From contig NC_092122.1 in the NCBI RefSeq assembly GCF_045679555.1, positions 9,183,854 to 9,247,853 of the forward strand: a DNA stretch of 64,000 nucleotides, read 5' to 3'. Below the pieces are notes generated by a model. The model was not told the origin of the DNA. It was given only the letters and a program-made list of their open reading frames with translations, and searched no databases. Position 1 is the stretch's first letter. Every line of letters begins with the position of its first letter. Below are positions 49,501-59,651 of this stretch, piece by piece. Made by a program: the position numbers and the translations under genes. Source of the stretch: Salvelinus alpinus. Its lineage: Eukaryota > Chordata > Actinopteri > Salmoniformes > Salmonidae.

Positions 49501-52500
49501 TTTAAAGAACTGGTATTCTCTGTATGATTCAAGCACTCGGTCCGACAGTCGAGACTGTTTGGATTGACGGCTTCATTATTGCAATAATTAAGCAATATTG
49601 AATAAAGATGATTGTTTGAGGAAATTACCGTCTCTCTCACTTGAATAGAATTTTCACCACAGGAGCCAGGCCCAGCCAGTCAGAGTGAGTTTTCCCCCAC
49701 AAAACGGCTTTATTACAGACAGAAATACTCCTCAGTTTCATCAGCTGTCCGGGTGGCTGGTCTCAGACGACCCTGCTGGTGAAGAAGCCAGATATGGAGG
49801 TCCTGGGCTGGTGTGGTTACACGTGGTCTGCAGTTGTGAGGCCAGATGGGGTACTGCCAAATTCTCTAAAATGACGTTGGAGGTGGCTTATGGTAGAGAA
49901 ATTAACAAATTCTCAGCAACAGCTCTGGTGGACATTTTTTTGTGGTCTTCTTTTGTCCCCAGCACAATGTGCACCTGTGTAATGATCATACTGTTTAATC
50001 AGCTTCTTGATATGCCACGCCGGTTAGGTGGATGGATTATCTTGGCAAAGGAGAAATGCTCACTAACAGGGATGTAAACAAATTTGTGCACAAAATTTGG
50101 TAGAAAACATTTTGTGTGTCTGGAAAGTTTCTGGGATCTTTTATTTGAGCTCATGAAACATGGGACCAACACTTTACATATTGCGTTTATATTTTTGTTG
50201 AGTATAGCTTCGGGACCGCAACTAAATGGGAGTCTGTTGCGACATTGGGCTGAAATTGGGACTCCTGATCCCAGTGTCAGACCAGTGTCCCAGTGTCAGA
50301 CCAGTGTCCCAGTGTCAGACCAGTGTCCCAGTGTCAGACCAGTGTCCCAGTGTCCCAGTGTCAGACCAGTGTCCCAGTGTCAGACCAGTGTTAGTTGCGG
50401 TCCAGAAGCTATGTTCAATGGTACGAGAAATGTGATGTGCTGCACAAAGACTGGTTGAGTAATGATAACATTGGCTATGATTGTACATTGTGCATCATGT
50501 AATGGGTATGTACCTCACCCAGCGGCAGTATGCTCATTAGCTTCCATGATGATGATGATGCCTGGAGCCTCACAGTGTTCAGGAAAAGTGTCAGATGTTA
50601 GCAATTAGTAAAACATGTGATCTCAAAAAAGGTGTGAGGTGCAGTGTTATGGGTTAATCTTTACTCATCCATGTCTCATACCCTCTGTCACCCCATCAAC
50701 CCCTTCCCTCTTCCCAGCGGTGAACCACATGTTTGAGGCCCAGGGCATCCCCCTGCCATTGTCCTGGTTCATCCAGCAGCTGCCAGACTGGTACCTGAAG
50801 CTGGGGACTGTTGGTCTGTTGGTGACAGAGATCGCTGTGCCCCCCCTCTACTTCGCCCCCATCCGCAGCCTCCGATTGGCAGCCTTCTACATTCAGGTGT
50901 GTGTGTGGTTACACCAGCAGCTGCTAAACATGAGCATGTAAAATGTCTGAGAAAGGATTGAACACACTGAAATATAGGCTTCCAGTTTGTTTCAAAGTTT
51001 CCACCCTCCGCCTAAATCGCTATCAAGTGTTGAGGTCTGGTTGAGAGAGGAGAGGTTCAGAAAGACACCTGAATAAACACCTACCTACAGTACAATATAC
51101 CTAGTCTGTTATCATCCGGGGATTCGCCAGACTCCGATGCTGCTATAAGGCTCTAGACTGTGTGTGTGTGTGACTTTTGTATGTTTGATGGTGAATTATT
51201 GACACCTAACTATACACATGTCTAAGGGATTTTGAATGTTGCAGGATTGCGACCGCAATGTAATTTGCATGATGCCTTTATGTAACTATATCTACTGTAC
51301 CTACTTCTCTCTGTAACTGATAACCAGGCAACATACCAGGTGAAGTTGATGCTCTTGGGGAACTATGGCTTCCTCCCCTTCCTCTCCCTGGCTCTGACTT
51401 TCTCCCTGTTGGACGACGACCATATCAGCTACTGGCTGGGCCACGGCAAGAAGAAGAGAACCAAGAGTATGAACTCACTTCTCTACTTATGCAACCTTCA
51501 ACTCTCACAGCTCACATTTAACACCAGAGTAGACGTTCAGGCCAGCTTTCTCCCTAATACAGCATTATACACGCCCAGTATGGTGTTTAAGCTGGTGGAA
51601 GGTACTATAAAACACAAAGGCTGTTACAGTAATTACTGACATTACACAGTGAGGGGTGCATTGTTGAGTGCATGCCAGCAGAACACTGGTTCAGTTCCGA
51701 TGGGTGTCCTTGTGTCTTGATGGCAGGGAGAGGGGAAAAGAGAGGGGTTATTGTTTTATTCCCGGGCAGAGTGGTCTGATCTGGCAGGATGTCAGGTGTT
51801 GTCCTGTTTAAACAAAAGACATCACAGAAGTACTTAACTGCATTTAACATTCCTAATGTCCTAATGGGTAACCCCTTAACTTAATTTACAAAATACATTT
51901 TTAGTAGCTGGACAAAAACAAATGATGGGCTCTGTTTGTGATACTAAGAGTACCTAATCTAATGAAGTTTTTTTTTTTGCAGCTTGGTCCCAAACCATAA
52001 TGTCATTGCTGGTTGTACTGGCTGTATTTGCTGTCATCATCTATGGAACTAAAGTGCTCTTCACACTGGAGATCGACTGGGATGCCAATACTATAACCTC
52101 TAAAACCGGTAGGTTATCATCTATATACAGTGCATTCGGAAAGTATTCAGACCCCTTAACCTTTTCCACATTTTGTTACGTTACAGCCTTATTCTATTTT
52201 TAATTGCTCAATCTAAACACAATACCCCATAATGACAAAGCAAAAATAGGTTTTTAGATTTTTTTGGTGCAAATGTATAAAATAAAATAAAAGAACCTAC
52301 TTATGTAAATGTGTTCATCAAGGATCACTCAGCACTAAGGTCTGTTCATATTTGTCTCGATCCTGACTATTCTCCCAGTCCCTCCTGATGAAAAACATCT
52401 CCACAGCATGATGCTGCCACCACCACCATGCTTCACCTTAGGGATGGTGACAGGTTTCCTACAGACGTGACGCTTGGCATTCAGGCCAAAGAGTTCAATC

Positions 52501-55500
52501 TTGGTTTCATCAGACCAGAGAATCTTGTTTCTCATGGTCTGAGAGTCTTTAGGTGCCTTTAGGCTGTCATGTGCCTTTTACTGAGGAGTGGCTTTTGTCT
52601 CGTCACTCTACCATAAAGGCCTGATTGGTGGAGTGCTGCAGAGATGGTTGTCCTTCTGGAAGGTTCTCCCATCTCCACAGACGAACTCTGGAGCTCTGTC
52701 AGTTGACCATCTGGTTCTTGGTCTCGTCACTGACCAAGGCCCTTCTCCACCAATTGCTCAGTTTGGCCGGGCGGCCAGCTCTAGGAAGAGTCTTGGTGGT
52801 TCCAAACTTTTTCCATTTAAGAAGGATGGAGGCCACTGTGTTCTTGGGGACCTTCAATGCTGCAGACATTTTTTTGGTGCCCTTCCCCAAATCTGTGCCT
52901 TAACACAATCCTATCTCGGAGCTCTACAGACAATTCCTTCGACCTCATGGCTTGGTTTTTACTCTGACCTGCACTGTCAACAGTGTGACAGGTGTGTGCC
53001 TTTCCAAATCATTTGAATTTACCACAGGTGGACTCCAATCAAGTTGTAGAAACATCTCAAGGATGATCAATGGAAACAGGATGCACCTAAGCTCAATTTC
53101 GAGTCTCATAGGAAAGGGTCTGAATACTTACGTAAATACGTTTTTTTTTTTTTTTGTACATTTGCACAAAAAAAAAAAACGTTTTTGCTTTGTCATTATG
53201 GGGTATTGTGTGTAGATTGCGGAGGAGTTTTTATTTATTTAATCCATTTTAGAATAAGGCTGCAATGTAACAAAATAAGGAAAAGGTCAAGGGGTCTGAA
53301 TACTTTCCGAAGGCACTATAAAACAGTATACCTAGTGACCCGGTAGGTTAACATCTATATGTTACTGTATACCTAGTGACCCGGTAGTGTTTCTCGATTT
53401 CATTTCCTGTAGGATGTCAATCATTGATACATTATGTTCATGGTTAAGTGATTTTCATGTATTTGTCCTGTTTTGTAGCCTTCACTCAGCAGCAGTTTGG
53501 CAATTGGTTGAAGCTTGTGACAGGACCCACTATCTGGGTAGGAGTTCTCTCTCTCACCTGGGAGGTGGTGGCAGCTATGCTTGGGTGAGTAGGCCTATTT
53601 CATACTAAAACTGTATCTGGAATAAAGTTTGTGATTCAAAGACTGTGGTAGATCTAGTTCATATCTAGTTCCTTTTTGTTGCATTTGCTGACCCCAGAAC
53701 AGTGGTCTGCCCCAATGCAGTGTGAGTCATTCTTGTTTTGCGTTAATATCCACTGATCTCAGATCTGTGTTTACTCCCACTAGGTGTGTGTGTGTTAGAG
53801 GGTGCCTCTGGAAGCTCTGGGGCCTCGTCCAATGGGCTGTCTTTGCCTCAGCTGCAGTCGCCGTGTTTGCTATCAGTGTGGTGAGTCACACCTGTCAATC
53901 ACACAGGGAGTCTTCTGATTGGTTAACTTTTTCTTTCGTACTTGCATTCATCTACTGAGTAAAACCCATCTAATTACTTTAAGTCAGTGTTTTGTGTAAT
54001 AGTGAATCACTTTAATGAAGACGGCATACATCTACCTAATTGGTCTGTTGGAGTTACTATTGGTCTAGTAGATGGCACTGTTTATAAGATTCTCTCTGAT
54101 TGGTCATGGTGTTTTCCTCATCCCCAGGTGCCCTACTCGTCCATGGAACAGGTGTACAGCAGTAAGATCCTACCGGAGGTGAGACAGGCCTACAAGCTAG
54201 TGGAGCGCTACAGACTGGTCAGTGCCTACAGCCTGGACAGCAGGATGACAGGGGTGGACGGGAGGTCAGAGGTCATCCTAGAGGGCAGCATGGACAAGAA
54301 CACCTGGACGGTAAGAGAGCGGGGACCAAAATAATAGTTATGGATGAAAAGTTTTCAGTTTATTTATTTTTTTCTCATTTCAAAATGTTAGATATGGAAT
54401 GTCCTCAATCACGTTATCTTCCTCAACTACTTGACTTTTATAAAGTAACACAATCGTATATAGTTCTGCAAAAGGTGTATCGTGTGTTTCAATGAACCTT
54501 TCCCCATTGGCCCTCTTAGGAGATAGAGTTCATGTACAAGCCGGGGAACGTGGGCGTGGCCCCTCCAGTGGTGGCCCCCCACCAGCCACGGTTAGACTGG
54601 CAGATGAGCCAGGCAGCCCAGGGACTGGCCAAACAGAGCCCCTGGTTCACAAGCCTAGTGCACTGCCTACTGCAGGGCAATAAGGATGGTATGTACTACC
54701 CTCTGGGATAATGACTTCTATTTTTCAATTAAAGTATAGAGCACAGACGTCTTTGTTTTAATGAGGAAAGCACAGGTTGCATCTGGCAGGCTACTTGTAT
54801 TTTGGCTCTTGATGGATGTTTTTAGGCCTGTGGTCTTTTCTAGGATCAGCCCCCCCCCCCCTGCCTATTTAATCTTATTGATTATGATCTTAAAGGAAAA
54901 ACTGATCCTAGATCAGTACTCCTACTCTGAGACGCTTTATGAATACGGGCCCAGAACTTCTCAGTTCCTATGCTTCCTGGCTGATGTTTTGGTCACTTTT
55001 GAATGCTGGCGGTGCTCTCACTCTAGTGGTAGCATGAGACGGAGTCTACAACCCACACAAGTGGCTCAGGTAGTGCAGCTCATCCAGGATGGCACATCAA
55101 TGCGAGCTGTGGCAAGAAGGTTTGCTGTGTCTGTCAGCGTAGTGTCCAGAGCATGGAGGCGCTACCAGGAGACAGGCCAGTACATCAGGAGATGTGGAGG
55201 AGACCGTAGGAGGGCAACAACCCAGCAGCAGGACCGCTACCTCCGCCTTTGTGCAAGGAGGAGCACTGCCAGAGCCCTGCAAAATGACCTCCAGCAGGCC
55301 ACAAATGTGCATGTGTCTGCTCAAACGGTCAGAAACAGACTCCATGAGGGTGGTATGAGGGCCCGACGTCCACAGGTGGGGGTTGTGCTTACAGCCCAAC
55401 ACCGTGCAGGACGTTTGGCATTTGCCAGAGAACACCAAGATTAGCAAATTCGCCACTGGCGCCCTGTGCTCTTCACAGATTAAAGCAGGTTCACACTGAG

Positions 55501-57243
55501 CACATGAGCACATGTGACAGAGTCTGGAGACGCCGTGGAGAACGTTCTGCTGCCTGCAACATCCTCCAGCATGACCGGTTTGGCGGTGGGTCAGTCATGG
55601 TGTGGGGTGGCATTTCTTTGTGGGGCCGCACAGCCCTCCATGTGCTCGCCAGAGGTAGCCTGACTGCCATTAGGTACCGAGATGAGATCCTCAGAGCCCT
55701 TGTGAGACCATATGCTGACACATGCACATTTGTGGCCCGCTGGAGGTCATTTTGCAGGGCTCTGGCAGTGCTCCTCCTTGCACAAAGGCGGACACCACCT
55801 GTGGTCACCACCTGCAGAATCACTCCTTTATTGGGGGTGTCTTGCTAATTGCCTATAATTTCCACCTTTTGTCTATTCCATTTGCACAACAGCATGTGAA
55901 ATTTATTGTCAATCAGTGTTGCTTCCTAAGTGGACAGTTTGATTTCACAGAAGTGTGATTGACTTGGAGTTACATTGTGTTGTTTAAGTGTTCCCTTTAT
56001 TTTTTTGAGCAATGTATATCAGCAACACTCAGATGACCACTTACCTACATGCTGCACTACGTTGCTCACACATGACTCTCTATCTCTCCCTGTGTCCCAG
56101 TGGTGAGACTGATCCAGACAGACTCAGCCCAATACCCATTCAGCCAGGCCCCCCCGGTCTACCTCCGAGCCAGCCTCTACCGGTACTGGTTCACCCAGAC
56201 CACACAGGACGGGTGAGCAGCCTACGACATCCACCACAGCAGTGGGTGTGCTGGGGAGAGAGTGCTAATGGTTAACCCATGAATTCCTTAGATTATTCAT
56301 TCATAAAATCAGTTAAGATATACAAGTGAACTTAAATATTCGCTATATTAAGTAATGTTATTCACAGAATGCCCACAAAATGTACAGGTGGTATACTTAC
56401 AGTATGCTAATCGTCAGAATTCGATAAAGTCACTTGATACAGGTATTCAACCAGACACAAATAAAATAATTGTCCTATGGTATTGAGTGGTGTATTGGTT
56501 GTCTTCCCTGTCAGGTCTGGTCCTAATGAGTGGTGGAGGAGGGACTATGCAGAGGAGTTCTATCCTGCAGTGCAGCTGGGTGGCCCTACTCTGGAGGCCA
56601 GGCTCAGCCAGCACGGACTCAAGGTAGCTAAGCCTTTTTGCTCAACTGGGTTACATTTAAACTTTGTATTGTGCTAATAATATCAGACTGTGGCTTGTGG
56701 TGATTGCCCCTCAATTTCAGATGTGGTGCTGTATTGGCTATATGGAATTCACGCTCTCCTTTGCGCTTTCATCTGTCACATGGCGTGTGTGTATGTGGTG
56801 TGTGTTGTATGGCCAGGTGTACCAAATCTGATTTCTCAGACACGCATACCAACAACACTCACACTCCTACGTGTCTTTGTTGTGTATGTACATGTGCTTA
56901 CATATTATCTTATGTGCAGGAGAAGTTCCCGATCCAGCCCAGTCCTGACTCTCCTCTGGCCCAGATTCTGAGGCAGGTGCGGGGCCACGTTCAAACTCTA
57001 CCCGGCCACCTGGTGCTCTGGTCCCTCCTGGCCACTGTCGCCACCATCTGGCTCCTCAGAACCCTGCTCTCTGGGGTCCTGGGGGGCCGAAAGGCTAAAC
57101 CCACCCCAGCCGAACCCAAGGCCAAGAAGGCTAAGGACCAGCCAGCAGAGAAGAGTGCCTCGGCCTCCAGTCTCAAAGCAGAGAGGGAGAACTCTGAGGA
57201 GAGTAGACGGGATGCTGACAAGAGCCCTAAGAAGAGGAAGTGA
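43536..57243 (+). CDS. lmf2: Lipase maturation factor 2, complete
   Basis: An ER multi-pass membrane protein of the lipase maturation factor family (LMF1 is the factor for lipoprotein lipase dimer maturation; LMF2's own role is less clear). Fourteen exons: 43536-43629, 46591-46856, 46960-46988, 48671-48861, 50718-50896, 51328-51466, 51983-52108, 53479-53584, 53784-53880, 54128-54310, 54520-54688, 56101-56212, 56515-56623, 56920-57243. All have AG/GT borders and matching phases; the sum is 2124 nt, 707 residues plus stop, the family's usual length. Landmarks: N-terminal TM ([16 protein letters not shown]), [69 protein letters not shown] and HQPRLDWQM. Then come [12 protein letters not shown], a last TM ([18 protein letters not shown]) and a Lys/Glu-rich tail ending KKRK (ER-retention-like). 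The conserved DWQM motif is followed by SQAAQ rather than WFAAL. Introns hold many transposons. Confidence 0.97.
45225..45255. repeat. (GT)n microsatellite
   Basis: GTGTGTGTGC followed by further GT repeats, in lmf2 intron 1. Confidence 0.9.
45384..45497. repeat. 29-bp perfect inverted repeat with 56-bp loop
   Basis: Left arm 45384-45412 (TGTATTCCAAAACACCTGAA, then ACCGACATC) is the exact reverse complement of the right arm 45469-45497. The loop is 45413-45468. Outside the arms, imperfect pairing continues for about 10 bp (ACACTACACCA against AATACGCCTT). Confidence 0.95.
45575..45680 (-). repeat. Partial salmonid MITE-like repeat
   Basis: Contains GTATACCACGGTATACCGTC, ATATACCATGGC and CCAATCAGCATTCAGGGCTC, a familiar salmonid palindromic repeat. 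Only part of it is present. Confidence 0.6.
48917..50202 (-). mobile_element. Non-autonomous Tc1-like element, 1286 bp
   Basis: Ends CTGAACAAAAATATAAACGC and inverted GCGTTTATATTTTTGTTGAG, flanked by TA. Inside, 49735-49865 is a transposase remnant on the minus strand (inverse of CAGTTTCATCAGCTGTCC and so on). It is closely related to 62090-62175 in the stabilin gene. It sits in lmf2 intron 4. Confidence 0.9.
50270..50391. repeat. 19-bp tandem repeat, about six copies
   Basis: CCCAGTGTCAGACCAGTGT units, with one 8-bp partial duplication (CCCAGTGT) near 50346, in lmf2 intron 4. Confidence 0.95.
52138..53317 (-). mobile_element. Tc1-like element with internal deletion
   Basis: Starts CAGTGCATTCGGAAAGTATT and ends in the inverted AATACTTTCCGAAGGCACT. 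The outer ~200 bp are inverted repeats (CAATACCCCATAATGACAAAG and its inverse). Minus-strand remnants: 52890-52699 ([17 protein letters not shown]) and 52535-52335 ([24 protein letters not shown]). The DD34E C-terminus is missing. It lies 29 bp past the exon 7 donor of lmf2. Confidence 0.9.
54955..56018 (+). mobile_element. Rearranged fold-back Tc1-like element
   Basis: The forward transposase frame starts at ATG 55034 ([20 protein letters not shown]), with HTH ([20 protein letters not shown]). It continues at 55456-55700, broken by stops and shifts ([25 protein letters not shown]). From about 55715 the sequence is the inverse of 55243-55322, then of the 5' flank, ending TTTATTTTTTTGAGCAATGTA. 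The second half is thus an inverted copy of the first. The C-terminal catalytic part is absent. In lmf2 intron 11. Confidence 0.85.
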
Positions 57244-58264
57244 TGTGGGACTGCTGCCATGGGAATTCCTGTTACGTTCTTGTTGTTGCCCCTTGTCTCG
57301 GAATGGCGGAGAGAAGGGGTGTTACCTACGTGTAAATCTCAGGTGTTTCTACAGTAACTGCCAATCCGACCAGCTCTGTGACTCGGAGACCACCACTGTG
57401 GCCTTGTATTCAGTCAGTTCTCATCTGTCTCACACACACACACACACACACACACACGCATATACTGTACATACACAAGCAAAAACGTCTATTTTCTCTG
57501 TGCCTCCTTCCGTCACCATATTCTCAGGTCCGCCTATGGATGAGTCTTCAGACATGCCAACGGGTGAGTCCCTGACATTACAGTACAGTGGTGCTTTGCC
57601 ATGTTCTTCAGGGAACACTTTATCTGAATTCTGGGAATGCATTCATCCATTTTAACGGTTGTTGTCCAACAGTTGTTTAATCTTGTGCTATATCTTTAAT
57701 ATGATATTCAGGGTCCACAGTCATGCTAGGCTGAGTGCAGTTATTGTACCTCACTGAACCCTTTTCTTGGACCGCTGAGATCAGTTTTACTGTATCAGAC
57801 AGACTTTTGTCATGTGAAGTTGTCAAGTGGTTCCATGTAATGATATCAATACCTAGGTCCTCTATCCCGACCATGAGAAACTGTATAGCTACATCGTCAA
57901 GAATACTGTATTCTGCTTTGTCCTGCTAAACCCTTTGCCTTAGAAATCTGTGGATTGCTGTTCTAACTTCAAAAGCCTTTGTCGCATTCTTTTTAACAGC
58001 TGAAATGCATAACTACTCCTAAGAAATCTTTACATTCCACATCTGTGTATATTTGAGACGTAGTATTACTTAAGCTTAGTGTATTAGGTTAAAGCACTAC
58101 TGCAAAATTACTGGGCTCTAAGGATAAATTCCCAGCCCTAGGGCGCTCTTCAATCTGTATCGCTGAATCATTACAGATTGCACGATAAAAATGGAAATGT
58201 ACTTTTTACTGGTCAGTGTTTTTATTCTTGGCTGTATGTTGAAACTGAACACTTAGATTTGACA
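57244..58264 (+). other. lmf2 3' UTR
   Basis: From the stop codon to the AATAAA at 58265. It includes the (CA)n tract at 57430-57458. No further exon is seen. Confidence 0.6.
57430..57458. repeat. (CA)n microsatellite in the lmf2 3' UTR
   Basis: About 14 CA dinucleotides, likely transcribed. Confidence 0.95.
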
Positions 58265-58270
58265 AATAAA
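58265..58270 (+). promoter_or_regulatory. lmf2 polyadenylation signal
   Basis: AATAAA about 1 kb after the lmf2 stop codon; the most likely end of the transcript. Confidence 0.55.
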
Positions 58271-59387
58271 CTACAGGTGAAAAAGACTGAAACCATTCCG
58301 TGCTTGTCAGAAACTTGACTTTCTATCTAGTTGACAGGTGTGCCTGTGTCCATTACCAGGTATACTAACAGGTCTGTATGTTATGTGACGGAGTCTGTGG
58401 CTTGGAGCTTCAATCCTTTATAGTGATTTGACCCGGGCTGATTTGTTCCAATGACCAACATGCTCTTTGTGTTTCTGCATTTCTTCATGACAAATGTACA
58501 GAGATGTGTTCAGTGTGAAAGAGCCAGTGACTCTCTGGTAAGGATCTCACCAATGAAGTATGGGGTTATAGGGTCAGCTCCTGAGTGTGGCTGTGTTGGG
58601 GGTGAATCACTGGGGTCACCTATAAAGAGTAGTAGCAGTTATGGGGAAAAAGCGGGTACTTTGTTTTTAGAATATATTCTCATTGAAACAAAGTGCCTGA
58701 TTACGGTAGTTTTTTCCTCTATAACCACTGCTATTTCTGTCTGTCACCGGGGGAACCGCAAGAATTTACCCCGTCTGCTTATATTATCACACCCTTTAGC
58801 CAATGCCAGCTTTATGAGGCAGCCACTCCAAGTGGCCTTGACTCACTGACCTGCAGAGTCCTCAGTAGGCAACAATGCCCCAGAGTTCAAACCTACAAAC
58901 CCATGCTTATGGGGCGAGATCATGACACCAGAGCCAGACTCATTCATGCTTATGCTGTGCTTCATAATTTGACATTGAGAGGTTGGTTGATATGTATATT
59001 TGGCTGTGGTTAAACATTTTGTTGAGTGTGTTGGTTGGATGAATGGAAAGGTTTGCTCAAGCTTTGCTTTAAATGTTTTATCAACAAAGACGGTTGCATC
59101 TGGTTATCGCCGTTTCATACTATTAAAGATTTTAAATTGTGGGTAAACCCTTTTTGACAGACACTTAAAATACTTTATTTGGTTAATTCACATACAAAAG
59201 ATACATCCCATTTTAAAGATCGGTATAAGATTTCTTTCACGATTGTGCCACAGGTAGACTGGTAACATTACTAGACAAGGCACTGAGATTGAGTCCATAA
59301 TGAGATTGTTTTGTGGGAGACTGAGTCCTGTTTGTCCTTCCTAAGGCACTGTCCAACTCAGAGGAGAATAGTCCAAAGATGGTAGTC
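58271..59387. other. Convergent spacer, nothing identified
   Basis: Between the lmf2 3' end and the repeat ahead of the stabilin gene's last exon. No exon or familiar repeat is clear; open frames here lack motifs. Confidence 0.5.
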
Positions 59388-59545
59388 TTTGGGCTCGATT
59401 CAAGCTGTTTAGCTCTTTAACGGTAACGATCCCGCATTCACGGAGAATGCGTTCATGATAAATGCTTCTTATGTTGGCGCAATCGGAAATGACCTTTACA
59501 TTTCAGTATTGCTGAACTTCCGCGATACGGATTGAATTGAGCTCT
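59388..59545. repeat. Palindromic salmonid repeat
   Basis: CTCGATTCAAGCTGTTTAG at one end pairs loosely with GGATTGAATTGAGCTCT at the other; CGCAATCGGAAATGACCTTTA lies inside. Relatives occur at 61072-61180 (TCTATTCAATCAGGATCGCTG) and, shorter, at 58140-58200. Confidence 0.6.
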
Positions 59546-59651
59546 GGATAGTCCCACAGTGCTGCCCTCCACTGGTCAACACATGTACAACATGCTGCAG
59601 CACTCCTCACAGCTTTATCAGAGGGAGAGTGAGGACTGTGACGTGTCTCTC

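Noticed and set aside
54761..55444. 227-codon ORF as a host gene or lmf2 exon
   Set aside because: Its second half is Tc1 transposase and the first part is intron. lmf2 exons 11 and 12 join in phase around it.
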